55,133 nucleotides of DNA from Planctomycetaceae bacterium (GCA_002724315.1 PBOJ01000125.1:1-55133), one strand, 5' to 3'; shown: positions 36,747 through 45,622, counted from the first letter of the stretch. Made by a program: numbers and translations. Notes: a model not told the origin generated them from the sequence alone.

Positions 36747-38285
36747 TCAGAAGTCGATCATGAAACGCGTGCCGATGATCCGGTAGTCGCCGCCACCGTT
36801 GACGATGGCAGCCTCCCGATCGGCGATTCGGCCGTCGATGTAGTTGAACTGGACCCGGGCATTGGGATTCCAGTGCCAGTTGACGCCGAACGTCAGGGCT
36901 TCCCCGACACCACCGGTGACTCCCTCGTCGGTGAAGTCGGCATACGACCACCGCAAGGCGAGTTGCCAGGCTCCCCAGCCGGCGGCGTCGCCGTCGGGTC
37001 CCATGAAGAAGTTCTCGTTGGGCTTCACGCGGCCCACGGTTCCGGACTTCCTGGACCAGGTCATGTTCTCGCCGGTCAGAAAGTAGGACGCGTAGGCATA
37101 GCCACCCATCAGGTGCACGTTGTCGCCGAACCCTTCGTCCCGGGTCAGCCACAGGTTCTGGTACTCACCGCACAACTGGAACGGCCCGAAGTTCAGAAGG
37201 GATTCCATGCCGACCATCGTGTACCAGTCGGCCCCGGCGATCCGTCCGGTGTCGAGCCAGCGATTGACGCTGCGGGCCTCCGCGCGATGACGAAACCGGG
37301 CCTCGTTGTCCTGCGAGCCGTTGTTCGCAGCCGAGCCGTCGGGGTGAGCCACGGTCCCGTGGATGGCCAGGTGACCGTGATCACGACCGTCGTCCTCCCA
37401 CAGGAACGTGGTGGCCAGCCGACCGGCAAGTTCGGCCTGCAGGTGGTCGTTGATGTGCTGCCCCTCGTCCTGGATCAGACGCTGGTTGTAGACACCGTAC
37501 CGCCAGTTCCAGTCCTGTTCCTCCGACAGACCGTAAGAGGCAATTCCCAGCCGTCGACAGTCCTGGTTGAACGACTCGATCACGAAGGGCCGTTCGATGA
37601 AGACGTTGTAGCGGCTGCTGTTGAGGTGATCGAGACCGTAGGGACGCTTCTGGTTTCCGATCAGCACGGTCTGCAGAAAACCCATATCGTGGAAGCCAAG
37701 CCACGCATCGCGGAACTCGGCATTGTTGCCACTGGCGAATTCCATCTCGATCCGGTACTCCATGTTCGGGTTCACGTCGCCGCGAACGCCAAACCGCATG
37801 CGACGGAAACCAAGCCGGTCCTGTGGTGACCTGGTTGGGTCACCGGTCTCGATCTGGTTGACCCCCGGACTCGACGCCGGGAAACCCCAGTAGTCGATGT
37901 GGACGCGGCCGACGACTTTCATCGATGAAGCAGATGTTCCCGGCTTGACGGTGCCGTCGATCCGCTTGTTCATCCCGGCCAGGATGTCCTCCAGCCCAAC
38001 ACCGTCGTCATTGCCAAGCACGTCGGTCCGAGAATCGAGCTCGGATGAGGCCTGCCGGATCGGTTGCCCAGTGGAACGCTGTTGTTCCAGGGCCTCACGC
38101 AACGTCGCCAGTTCGGCCTCCTGGGCATCCAGGCGATCTCTCAGTTCCTCCAACAGGGGTGTCTCCTGCTGGGGAGCATCCTTGGCAAAACTCGGAACCT
38201 GCTGGGAATAAACCTGACCGTCGGAAACGAGCTGGACCACGAAAATTGCCAGCAACATCCATGGTGAAAAACATCGGGACTTCAT
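36747..38285 (-). CDS. Outer-membrane porin, OprP/OprO-like with N-terminal coiled coil
   Basis: 512 aa from the ATG at 38285. A signal peptide (MKSRCFSPWMLLAIFVVQLVSDGQVYSQ) is followed by a coiled coil (LLEELRDRLDAQEAELATLREALEQQ) and a phosphate-selective-porin-type beta barrel: RLGFRRMRFGVRGDVNPNMEYRIEMEFA, VLIGNQKRPYGLDHLNSSRYNVFIERP, YQNLWLTRDEG, LALRWSYADFTDE, FGVNWHWNPNARVQFNYIDG, and a C-terminal aromatic residue (FMIDF), as required for barrel insertion. It probably forms an anion- or phosphate-permeable channel. The start lies inside a 23-bp tandem duplication. Confidence 0.9.
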   Translation of the reverse strand: MKSRCFSPWMLLAIFVVQLVSDGQVYSQQVPSFAKDAPQQETPLLEELRDRLDAQEAELATLREALEQQRSTGQPIRQASSELDSRTDVLGNDDGVGLEDILAGMNKRIDGTVKPGTSASSMKVVGRVHIDYWGFPASSPGVNQIETGDPTRSPQDRLGFRRMRFGVRGDVNPNMEYRIEMEFASGNNAEFRDAWLGFHDMGFLQTVLIGNQKRPYGLDHLNSSRYNVFIERPFVIESFNQDCRRLGIASYGLSEEQDWNWRYGVYNQRLIQDEGQHINDHLQAELAGRLATTFLWEDDGRDHGHLAIHGTVAHPDGSAANNGSQDNEARFRHRAEARSVNRWLDTGRIAGADWYTMVGMESLLNFGPFQLCGEYQNLWLTRDEGFGDNVHLMGGYAYASYFLTGENMTWSRKSGTVGRVKPNENFFMGPDGDAAGWGAWQLALRWSYADFTDEGVTGGVGEALTFGVNWHWNPNARVQFNYIDGRIADREAAIVNGGGDYRIIGTRFMIDF

Positions 38286-38305
38286 GGTGAAAAACATCGG
38301 GACTT
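38260..38305. repeat. Perfect 23-bp tandem duplication at the porin start
   Basis: Two identical 23-bp units, 38260-38282 and 38283-38305, each containing the first codons of the porin (ATG AAG TCC CGA on the minus strand). Because 23 is not a multiple of three, the upstream copy reads MKSRCFSP then TGA, and its stop overlaps the ATG of the real gene as ATGA. Confidence 0.97.
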
Positions 38306-38375
38306 CATTATTTCCGGTTTCAGAACACATCTTTGAAACGACAAGACAGATTCTTGAGCAATTGAGCGATACAGC

Positions 38376-38404
38376 ATTCAAAATCGACACTCTGATGACG
38401 TCAA
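38376..38404 (-). promoter_or_regulatory. Candidate porin promoter
   Basis: On the minus strand, TTGACG (38404-38399) and TTGAAT (38381-38376) are separated by 17 nt in an AT-richer stretch than the rest of the window. A start near 38369 would give an 84-nt leader that carries both copies of the 23-bp repeat. Confidence 0.45.
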
Positions 38405-38878
38405 AGGAACAATTTCTCCGGTTGTGTCAGCATTTCTTAGGTTATTAATATTTCGGAACGTACGGATCATTCGGCCTTGCAGGTCAATTTCCGCGTCAAA
38501 ATATGACGATCAGGAAAGGGGTAACGATTCTTCAGGTCATAACGTCTCCTGGACAGACAGCGAACGCGGTTTCGCAGAACAAGCAATAGCTGGACTGGCG
38601 ATGGTCACCCCAACCCCAGATATGGCAGGGACCTTTCACTGAAACCGTTCGTAATCTCGATGACGATTGGCTGCCTGGCCCTGGTGGCTGAAATCGATGC
38701 CGGCGAACAACCGGGCGAACCGTTGTCTCGACCCCGACGGGACACACAAACTCCAACTGACTTTTGACGTTGCCGAACTCGACGGCGTGCCAGCCGGGAG
38801 TTCCAGTCCCAACTACGAGACCGGACAGGTCGGAACTCTGTTCCGAGTGCAGTACCAGGTCGCCTTCCAGGCTCGCCA
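38405..38878. other. Noncoding stretch with a possible decayed gene fragment
   Basis: The longest gene-poor stretch of the window. 38405-38540 is AT-rich and probably regulatory. From about 38639 to 38878 there are protein-like fragments on the plus strand in two frames: LKPFVISMTIGCLALVA, signal-peptide-like and ending at a TGA near 38765, and, in another frame, HKLQLTFDVAELDGVPAG then NYETGQVGTLFRVQYQVAF, running into the antisense of the next gene. This may be a frameshifted, truncated gene; no family recognised. Confidence 0.3.
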
Positions 38879-40162
38879 CTATCGGCTGTACCAGTCGATC
38901 GCCTTGCGAATGTCACCGCCCCGGGCCAGCATCGCCACCTGCCAGCGGTACTGGTGCCGGTTGAACTGCGGCGTGTAGCCGTGATAGTGGTCGGCCAGTT
39001 CAATCGCCTTGGCCACATCAGCCGTCTCGAGACGGTCACGGCCGTCGGCCGCGACCATGAACCGGGCCAGCCAGAGCATCGAGGGAAACACCAGGGCCAG
39101 CGACCGGAAGCCCTCGATCAGCCCGAAACCGAAGAACGCCCGTCCGCAGAACTGCAGCCCGCGGATCTTCACCCGAAAGTACCGCGTGAACATCTCCTCG
39201 GCCTCGGGTGTCAATCCGCCGAAGGGCTCCTCGAGTTGGTCGAAGGTCACCGGCTGATCGATATCCTGCAACGGTGGGATGCGACCATTGCCCAGGGCAA
39301 AGCGTGTTCCGACCCGCAACAGCCGGAATCTTCCCATCAACCCTGTCCGCCAGTTCGACAGCGAATCATTGCGGGCGTACTGGGCGGCCAGCATCCGGAA
39401 CAGCAATCGGCCGGCCGCCGAGAGAGGCGGATTCTGTCCGTCAGCAGACTCGCCGGCCACTTCCGCCTCGCTGCGAGCCGCCCCGCAGATGATCTCGACA
39501 AAGTCCGCCAGTTGCTGATCGCTCAGTCGATCCAAATTCGCCTCGGACACCATGTCGATGAAACGGACCGCCGTGGCCAGCTTGGTGGCGACGGGCACCT
39601 CCGCGGGAGTCATCAACGCCTCCAGCGAATTGACGAATTGACGAAACGGCAACCAGTCGAGATCCCCGGTGCGTCTCAGCCCGGGCGCGGGGGCCTGGGT
39701 CACGCCGGCCGGCACGACCTCGACGGCCATCTCCTTCAATTCGCTCTCCTGTTCGGCAACCGACCGCCCCTTGTTCTCGACCACCGACGGGCAACTGTAC
39801 CGCAGGCTGACGCTGACCTGCCGCCCCTGGGGGTGAAACGCGTAGGGGTAGACCCGGCAAGCCAACGGCTTGGTCGGTTCACCGAACCTGGCGTGAATCC
39901 GGCACAGGCCTTGTTCGTCGAGAAACACGCACGCGCCGTTGGGTTTCTGCCCAAGTCGCCAGCGACGATTCCAGAATGGCCCCAGGTCCCGGACCACCAC
40001 CGGAGTGCCCTCGGTGAATTCGTCGTCGTCGGACCACCCCTGGTCCACGATCCTCTGCCGCTCCTCCTCGGTGATCTCGACCACGTGCCGGGTGCAGCAC
40101 TCGCTGCAACTGTGACAGCTCCAGTTCTGGATCGTCGGCAGTCGCAGGCCGAATCCGTCCAT
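38879..40162 (-). CDS. YkgJ-family cysteine-cluster (metal-binding) protein
   Basis: 427 aa. The N-terminal domain has the CxxCxxCC signature of the YkgJ/UPF0153 group (NWSCHSCSECC; Cys16, 19, 22, 23), with further cysteines in NGACVFLDEQGLCRIH (Cys78, 87) and PLACRVYPYAF (Cys102), likely ligands for zinc or an Fe-S cluster. The remaining 300 residues are helical with no family I recognise and contain hydrophobic stretches (AFFGFGLIEGFRSLALVFPSMLWLARF). The biochemical role of the family is unproven. It starts 42 nt downstream of the E1-like gene on the same strand. Confidence 0.85.
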   Translation of the reverse strand: MDGFGLRLPTIQNWSCHSCSECCTRHVVEITEEERQRIVDQGWSDDDEFTEGTPVVVRDLGPFWNRRWRLGQKPNGACVFLDEQGLCRIHARFGEPTKPLACRVYPYAFHPQGRQVSVSLRYSCPSVVENKGRSVAEQESELKEMAVEVVPAGVTQAPAPGLRRTGDLDWLPFRQFVNSLEALMTPAEVPVATKLATAVRFIDMVSEANLDRLSDQQLADFVEIICGAARSEAEVAGESADGQNPPLSAAGRLLFRMLAAQYARNDSLSNWRTGLMGRFRLLRVGTRFALGNGRIPPLQDIDQPVTFDQLEEPFGGLTPEAEEMFTRYFRVKIRGLQFCGRAFFGFGLIEGFRSLALVFPSMLWLARFMVAADGRDRLETADVAKAIELADHYHGYTPQFNRHQYRWQVAMLARGGDIRKAIDWYSR

Positions 40163-40204
40163 CGGTTTCGTCTCATCCCGGATGTTTGCCGACGAAGATC
40201 AGCG

Positions 40205-41245
40205 TCAGTTTCCGACGTAGCGGGCGTACAGCGAACGGGCCACCCCGAGATCCTGAGTGCCCTTGACGATCGCCCGACCGTCGGAAAAGACGGTCAGGTC
40301 AATCTCAGGGTCTTCCAGAACCAGCCTCAACAGGTAGGGATTGGCCGTGACCTGGCCGGTTCCTTCCAACCGTCCGGCAAGATCTTCCAGTGACAGTGAC
40401 AGTCCCGGTGGAGGAGCAACCTGCACGGCGTTGCGGCCGCACAGCACGGTGGTCTCGGTCCCGCGTTCCCCTCTCAACCAGGTCCGCTCACCTCCGACAC
40501 ATGCCGGGCAATCAGATCGGTCCCTCAGATCTCCGATGCCCATGCGGCGATAAGTCCCATCCCAGACGTCGACGATCGTCAACATGCGTTCGACCTGGTC
40601 GGAGTGTCCGGAGAGAATCTTCAGAGCGGCGACCGTCTGCAGCGAGGCCACCACGTTGATCGCGGCTCCCAGCACTCCTGCCGTGTCACATGTCTCGGCA
40701 GCTCCCGGAGGCGGCACATCCTCGATCAGGCACCTCAGGCAGGCCGATTCGCCGGGAAAGATCGCCATCGTCTGCCCGTGGCTGCCCACGCACCCCCCGT
40801 AAACCCACGGTGTCCCGGTCTCCAGGGCGGCATCATTGACCAGGAATCTCACCTCGAAGTTGTCGGTGCCATCGACGACCAGGTCGATTCCGTCCAGGAA
40901 CTTCAGGATGTTGGTGTGATCGATGTCAGCGACGATCGGTTCGAGCGTGATGTCGGAGTTGATCCGGCCCAGTTTTTCGGCAGCCGCCACCGCCTTGGGG
41001 ACCCGGCCGGCGACGTCGTCCTCGTCAAAGAGCACCTGCCGCTGGAGGTTGGAGAGTTCGACGAAGTCCCGGTCGACAATTCTCAGAAAGCCCACACCGG
41101 CCCGTGCAAGACTGTCGGCCAACACGCTGCCCAACGCGCCGCAGCCACAGACCAGCACGCGACTGGCCAGCAATTGCCGCTGGCCGTCCTCGCCGATGCC
41201 GGCCACCAGCATCTGGCGGCTGTACCGCTCCAGGTCATCGCTCAT
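40205..41245 (-). CDS. ThiF/MoeB/HesA-family E1-like adenylyltransferase
   Basis: 346 aa from the ATG at 41245 (GGAGG upstream). Activates the C-terminal Gly-Gly of a ubiquitin-like sulfur carrier by adenylation. ATP-binding GCGALGS at 34-40, IVDRDFVELSNLQRQVLF with the Asp and Arg residues that bind ATP/Mg, two CxxC zinc pairs (Cys169/172 and Cys246/249) and a candidate catalytic Cys186 in ETCDTAGVLG. An extra C-terminal domain of about 80 residues (LTVFSDGRAIVKGTQDLG) replaces the rhodanese seen in some homologues. ThiS, its plausible partner, is encoded at 51829; MoeB activity is equally possible. Confidence 0.9.
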   Translation of the reverse strand: MSDDLERYSRQMLVAGIGEDGQRQLLASRVLVCGCGALGSVLADSLARAGVGFLRIVDRDFVELSNLQRQVLFDEDDVAGRVPKAVAAAEKLGRINSDITLEPIVADIDHTNILKFLDGIDLVVDGTDNFEVRFLVNDAALETGTPWVYGGCVGSHGQTMAIFPGESACLRCLIEDVPPPGAAETCDTAGVLGAAINVVASLQTVAALKILSGHSDQVERMLTIVDVWDGTYRRMGIGDLRDRSDCPACVGGERTWLRGERGTETTVLCGRNAVQVAPPPGLSLSLEDLAGRLEGTGQVTANPYLLRLVLEDPEIDLTVFSDGRAIVKGTQDLGVARSLYARYVGN

Positions 41246-41389
41246 CGTCAACTCGCCTCCGCTCACCTCCACCTCGCGCCCCGACTGTAGTCTACCCGCC
41301 AGCCGGCCTGCAAACCGTGTCGTCCGACGTGCGTCGCTCCGGTCGATCTGTCATTATCGGTCGGCACGCTGGAACCTGGAACATCAACG

Positions 41390-41848
41390 ATGAACGGCCC
41401 CGGTCTCGACGCCCCGTCGCCAGCACGACGAAGCCGAACGCTGGTGCTGATCGCCATGATCCTGATCGGAGTCCCGCTGGGAACCATCGGCTGGCTGAAC
41501 AGCCTGCCGGAGGACACCGGGGAACTGGTCAACTGCCTGGGCACCATCCGAGTCGACGGCCAACCTCTGAACTCAGGAACCGTGACCGCCCGCCGCGAAG
41601 ACGCCGGCGACGGAGAATCGAACGCGACGGGCACGATTGACGCCCTGGGACGATTTCGACTCACCACCGACGGGCAACCCGGAGCCCTGGTCGGGCACTA
41701 TCGCGTGACGGTGGTCGCCGGCGATTCGGCCGGCGGAATCGAGATTCCCGAGGGGGAACAGGCGATGGAGACCACGACGCTGTCGATCGATGTCCAGCCC
41801 GAAGCCCGCTTCAACATCTTCACGCTCAACATCTCCGTCGAGCACTAG
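41390..41848 (+). CDS. Membrane-anchored carboxypeptidase-regulatory-like (transthyretin-fold) protein
   Basis: 152 aa. One N-terminal TM segment (LVLIAMILIGVPLGTIGWL) and one small beta-sandwich: GTIRVDGQPLNSGTVTAR, GTIDALGRFRLTTDGQPGALVGHYRVTVVAG. The pattern (V.G.P...G.V.F / G.F...T...GA..G.Y.V.V) is that of planctomycete carboxypeptidase-regulatory-like proteins of unknown role. A short gene, divergent from the E1-like gene, whose TAG stop shares CTAG with the convergent DUF374 gene. Confidence 0.8.
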   Translation: MNGPGLDAPSPARRSRTLVLIAMILIGVPLGTIGWLNSLPEDTGELVNCLGTIRVDGQPLNSGTVTARREDAGDGESNATGTIDALGRFRLTTDGQPGALVGHYRVTVVAGDSAGGIEIPEGEQAMETTTLSIDVQPEARFNIFTLNISVEH

Positions 41849-42633
41849 GCGGCCTCGGCCAGCGTCTGGCCATCCGCCTCGGCATCCGAAACCTCGTGCC
41901 CGGGTGGCACCACCGGCATCGGGACACCGGTCAACTCCACCGCGTACTCGTTGAGATCCTCAACCGCCTCTTGGACCATCCGGACGTAACCGGCGAGTTC
42001 GTCGCGGCCGATCTTCGACGGCACGTGAATCGGTTCACCGTAGATCATCCATGTGCGGCCGAAGGGAAACGGCACGACCATGTCGGTCCAGCTGCCGCGG
42101 ATCAGGAAGGTGCGGCTTGCCGTGCACGCCACCGGCACAACCGGCAAGCCGGTCCGCGAGGCCAGGTAGACGACACCCTCCTTGAGTACCCGCCGAGGCC
42201 CGCGGGGGCCGTCGGGAGTGATGGCCATGTGGTGGGTCCGGGTCACCTCCATCGCCTGCCTCAGCGCCCGGGTCCCACCGCGCGAGGACGAACCCCGGAC
42301 GATGGCCATCCCCATTGCCCGAAAAGCTCCTGCCACCATCGCCCCGTCTCGATGCTGGCTGATCAGGGCCGAGAGGTGGCGGCTGCGGCCGGCAAAACCG
42401 CCGAAGAGCAACTGCTCGTGCCAGCCGCAAAACAGGAACCGTTCGGCCGGATTCCGCACGTAGGGATTGCCACCCTGGTGAGCCGTCCTCACGGTCAACC
42501 GCTGGGTGAGGAACAGGAACCGGATCATCCAGCCCAGCACCCATCCGGCCGCAAAGGCCAACCCAGATCTCAAGCCGCTTTTGAACCGCTTCAGCACGAG
42601 GTGACTCCAGGGGATCCGATCGCCGGATCGCAT
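41845..42633 (-). CDS. DUF374 lysophospholipid acyltransferase-like protein
   Basis: 262 aa from the ATG at 42633; the longer frame would begin with TTG. A hydrophobic N-terminal helix (GLAFAAGWVLGWMIRFLFL) precedes the DUF374 core: RFLFCGWHEQLLFGGF, LISQHRDGAMVAGAFRAMGMAIVRGSSSRGGTRALRQAM, MAITPDGPRGPRRVLKEGVVYLASRTGLPVVPVA. DUF374 proteins are thought to acylate lipid A or phospholipid precursors, using a His and Asp in the SQHRDG segment. It is downstream of the MBL hydrolase on the same strand. The stop lies in a CTAG shared with the opposite gene. Confidence 0.9.
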   Translation of the reverse strand: MRSGDRIPWSHLVLKRFKSGLRSGLAFAAGWVLGWMIRFLFLTQRLTVRTAHQGGNPYVRNPAERFLFCGWHEQLLFGGFAGRSRHLSALISQHRDGAMVAGAFRAMGMAIVRGSSSRGGTRALRQAMEVTRTHHMAITPDGPRGPRRVLKEGVVYLASRTGLPVVPVACTASRTFLIRGSWTDMVVPFPFGRTWMIYGEPIHVPSKIGRDELAGYVRMVQEAVEDLNEYAVELTGVPMPVVPPGHEVSDAEADGQTLAEAA

Positions 42634-42696
42634 TCTAGTCACACCGCCGAGGAGGCCAAGACGAGTGTGCAGCAACGGCCGCCGGAACGGAGAAAC

Positions 42697-43785
42697 CTAC
42701 CGCGACTTGTACCGCTTTGGCTTGCCCTCGGGGCCGATCTGAACCGTGTACCTCTTGCCGCCCGGCGAAACCCTCGCCTTGACCCACACGCCCTCGCACC
42801 CGTCGGTCTGACCGCCGTTGGCGATGAACTTGGCCGGGGTCTGCAACTTGGGCCCCAGCTTGACGTTTCGGTGCAGCTGGTAGAGCGTCTTCAGGGATTT
42901 GCACTCTCGCAATGTCTTGATCACGCTCTCGGCCCCGCCCTTGGTCGGACCGTTGCACATCACCGCCACCCGCGGATCAACCGCTCGAACCAGCACCGGG
43001 TTGTTGCTCGAGGGCAAGCCGTGATGGGTGACCATGAACATGTCGACCCGGCCGATCGGGTTGTTCGGAGTCATCAGCTTCGCCTCGATGTTCCAGGTCA
43101 GATCACCACAGCAGAGAAAACGGAACTTGCCGAACGTCAGCAGGAAGCTGAGACTGGCCGCGTTGTCCGATTTGTCCTCCGGCAAAGCCTTGTGCAGCTT
43201 GGCGAAGGGATTGGGCTTGCCGGTGTTGGGAATCACCTCGCGACTGGCTGTCACGATCTGGATCGAATACGGGGTCTTGCCCGACTTCAGCGGCAGCTTG
43301 TCGCCGGCCTTCACCGCCTTCGACTTGTTCTGGGACGCCGAGCGATAATCAGCAACGCGGGAGACGAACTGAGCATCCTCGACCAGCGCGTCGGGAATCC
43401 CGCGATCCCAGAAATTCTTGATCTTGATCTGCGTCGACAGTGCCGCGTGGTTGCCATAGTGGTCGGCGTGCCAATGCGTCACCGCAGCGTGGTCGATGTG
43501 TTTCAACCCCGCCACATCGCGAACGACGTGCAGGATCCGATTCAGATCGCGGCCGTTGTTGTCCGGATAGCCCGAATCGATGACCAGCGACTCGCCCGAA
43601 GGCGACACGAACAACGTGCAGGCTCCACCCTCGACGTCAATGAAATAGATGTCCAGGTGACCGTCACCCTCTGCCGCGAACAACGATGACGCCGAAACCG
43701 ACACCAGCATCGCAACGGCCACCAGCATCGCGACAGCGGGCCTGGAAAGGAATCGGGTTGAAGATCGCAGTTTGATCGGAGTCAT
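42697..43785 (-). CDS. Secreted metallo-beta-lactamase-fold hydrolase (ComEC-C-like)
   Basis: 362 aa with a signal peptide (RPAVAMLVAVAMLVSVSASSLFA). MBL-fold metal motif THWHADHYGNH (His104, His106, Asp108, His109), preceded by LDIYFIDVEGGACTLFVSPSGESLVIDSG as in the ComEC C-terminal domain, with further ligands in LCCGDLTWNIE and VDMFMVTHHG. Secreted enzymes of this subgroup may hydrolyse phosphodiesters or lactones; no substrate evident. The last residues are basic (KPKRYKSR). It lies 63 nt upstream of the DUF374 gene, same strand. Confidence 0.88.
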   Translation of the reverse strand: MTPIKLRSSTRFLSRPAVAMLVAVAMLVSVSASSLFAAEGDGHLDIYFIDVEGGACTLFVSPSGESLVIDSGYPDNNGRDLNRILHVVRDVAGLKHIDHAAVTHWHADHYGNHAALSTQIKIKNFWDRGIPDALVEDAQFVSRVADYRSASQNKSKAVKAGDKLPLKSGKTPYSIQIVTASREVIPNTGKPNPFAKLHKALPEDKSDNAASLSFLLTFGKFRFLCCGDLTWNIEAKLMTPNNPIGRVDMFMVTHHGLPSSNNPVLVRAVDPRVAVMCNGPTKGGAESVIKTLRECKSLKTLYQLHRNVKLGPKLQTPAKFIANGGQTDGCEGVWVKARVSPGGKRYTVQIGPEGKPKRYKSR

Positions 43786-43820
43786 GACGGTGTTTCTCTC
43801 GGTTCGGTCTTGGTTCGATT

Positions 43821-43856
43821 CGGGACCGGTCCCGGTCCGGCGGTGAACAACCGCCG
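43821..43856 (-). terminator. Two adjacent perfect inverted repeats downstream of the AI-2E-type transporter
   Basis: CGGGACCGGTCCCG (43821-43834) is a 14-bp palindrome. It is followed at once by a 7-bp stem CGGCGGT/ACCGCCG with the loop GAACA (43838-43856). On the minus strand they lie between the transporter stop (43889) and the MBL start (43785). Without a U-tract they would be a weak intrinsic terminator; a processing site or operator is also possible. Confidence 0.35.
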
Positions 43857-43888
43857 AACCGTCACCATATCACCGCCACACGACGATT

Positions 43889-45187
43889 TCATCCGTCACG
43901 CGAAGACGATTCGTCCGGGGATGCGCCGTCTCCCGCCTCGTCATCAGTCTCGGCTGTCTCAGCCATCTCGACCGTCTCACCCTCACCACCGGACTCCATG
44001 ACATTCTGCTCACCGGCAGGATCAATCGATTCCTGTTCCCCCTCGGGCGTCTCGTCATCGGACACGCCCGAGAAGAACTTCCGCATCGAGATTTCCCCCA
44101 ACTCGGTATTGAACATCCCGATCAGCGCGTGCAGGCAGCAGGCGACGATCGGTCCGATGAACACGCCCCACAGCCCCATCTCGTGCACACCACCCAGCAC
44201 GCTGACGAATGCGAGCAGCGGATGAAGCCTCGTATCGTTGTGCAGCACGTGGACACGGATGACGTTGTCGAGTGTCCCGATGACGACCACACCGAATAAC
44301 GACAACATGACGGCACCGGCCAGGTGATCGTTGAAGCCCAGCCAGATCGCCACAGGCATCCAGACCAACCAGGCCCCCGTCACGGGAATCAGCGAGGTGA
44401 GTGTCGAGAGGATGAAGAACAGGAAAAAATGGCGGAGCAAGTCCGAGTCGATCGATGTGCCGACAACCCACAGGGCCACGGCGGTGAGCAGACCCTGGGC
44501 GACACTGGCCAGCAGCGTCGCCGAAACCACGCTACGGACAACCGATTCGAACTCGCCGAGCAACTGCTTCTGGTATTCCGGGTTGAAAGGGAACATTCGC
44601 ATCGCGGCGGCCAGCAATGCCGGACCGTCGGCAAGGAAGTAGTACAGCGCGATGCCGAACATCGCACCGCCGATGACCATCCCCATGATGCTGCCAACCC
44701 AGCGCCCCAGGGTTGTCCCGGACGCCCCGGCACTGCGATCGGCCAGTCCCCGCAAGGCTTCGGAGAGCGAGCTTTTCAATCCTCCCGGTTCCGACGACGC
44801 CTCCGATCCCTCGACCGCGGGATCCGGTACCGAAGACGCCAGTCCCCATTCGGCCGCCAGGCTGTTGATCCGGTCCAACTGCTCATTCCACTCGGGAGTC
44901 CCAATCGACTCCTGGGAAATCGAGTACAGCTGGAGCGTCGCCACCAACACCCCCACCAGCAGCGGAACGAGAATGATCACCAGGACCGTGGCGGTCGTCA
45001 TCCCGGCCGCCAACCGCGGCTTGTCCACCAGCCGCTGCACGAACCGCTGGTGGAGTGGCTGACAGAGAACCGTGACCACACCCGCCAGAAACAGCGGAAG
45101 CAGAAACGGAGCAACGACCTGGTAGAACGTGACCCCCAGGAAGAGGATCAGAACCAGCAGGATCCCAAGAGAAACCAATCGGACCAT
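43889..45187 (-). CDS. AI-2E-family (PerM-like) transporter
   Basis: 432 aa with about seven to eight TM segments. The first two helices (LVSLGILLVLILFLGVTFYQVVAPFLLPLFLAGVVTVL) then LHQRFVQRLVDKPRLAAGMTTATVLVI are typical of the family. A periplasmic Ser-rich loop (SSVPDPAVEGSEASSEPGG) precedes AMFGIALYYFLADGP, and the C-terminal helices include SLIPVTGAWLVWMPVAIWL and GTLDNVIRVHVLHNDTRLHPLLAFVSVLGG. A 60-residue very acidic cytosolic tail follows. The family covers AI-2 exporters and Na+/H+ antiporters, so the substrate is open. A small gene precedes it by 50 nt on the same strand. Confidence 0.9.
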   Translation of the reverse strand: MVRLVSLGILLVLILFLGVTFYQVVAPFLLPLFLAGVVTVLCQPLHQRFVQRLVDKPRLAAGMTTATVLVIILVPLLVGVLVATLQLYSISQESIGTPEWNEQLDRINSLAAEWGLASSVPDPAVEGSEASSEPGGLKSSLSEALRGLADRSAGASGTTLGRWVGSIMGMVIGGAMFGIALYYFLADGPALLAAAMRMFPFNPEYQKQLLGEFESVVRSVVSATLLASVAQGLLTAVALWVVGTSIDSDLLRHFFLFFILSTLTSLIPVTGAWLVWMPVAIWLGFNDHLAGAVMLSLFGVVVIGTLDNVIRVHVLHNDTRLHPLLAFVSVLGGVHEMGLWGVFIGPIVACCLHALIGMFNTELGEISMRKFFSGVSDDETPEGEQESIDPAGEQNVMESGGEGETVEMAETAETDDEAGDGASPDESSSRDG

Positions 45188-45237
45188 GGCGGTGTTTTAC
45201 ACCGATCGGGCCAAACCGTGCCAGAGACCTCGACCGA

Positions 45238-45495
45238 CTAAGGCGAACCGACCACCGAGAACACCGGTTGCGGGTCGTCAAGACCCAGCCGGGCATCGAT
45301 CAGGGACAGTTGACGAGCGATCCGTGAACGTTGACCGGCCAGGCGTCGATTGCATTCCGCCAGATGTCCCGAGATATCCGACTCTGTTCCGGAATCGACC
45401 TCCGGCAACCGGAACAGCCCCAGCACGGCCGATTTGCCTTCACCCGAACGCCCATCCTCCGGAACCCAGGCCATCCGCGTGCTCTCCAACTGCAT
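45238..45495 (-). CDS. Small hypothetical cytosolic protein
   Basis: 85 aa from the ATG at 45495, chosen because GGAG lies 7 nt before it; an in-frame GTG at 45549 would add 18 Arg-rich residues. It reads MQLESTRMAWVPEDGRSGEGKSAVLGLF, followed by a probably helical stretch (ECNRRLAGQRSRIARQLSLIDARLG). No family recognised. It lies between the methyltransferase and transporter genes on the same strand, and third-position GC looks coding-like, but homologues would be needed to prove it. Confidence 0.5.
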   Translation of the reverse strand: MQLESTRMAWVPEDGRSGEGKSAVLGLFRLPEVDSGTESDISGHLAECNRRLAGQRSRIARQLSLIDARLGLDDPQPVFSVVGSP

Positions 45496-45622
45496 CCGTT
45501 TTCTCCGGCTCTCGAAAACTCTCGACAAGGACCCTCTGAAGGATCCCACACCCCGTTTGCCGCCAGGGACTATCAGGATCGACTTTTCCGATCAGAGAAC
45601 TTGAGGACTTTGCGGGAGGAAA

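Noticed and set aside
38424..38642. 72-aa plus-strand open frame before the decayed fragment
   Set aside because: No ribosome binding site, no motif, and it spans the AT-rich regulatory region upstream of the porin.
41896..43689. 597-aa plus-strand open frame opposite DUF374 and MBL genes
   Set aside because: Antisense shadow, Arg/His/Gln-rich, no recognisable motif.
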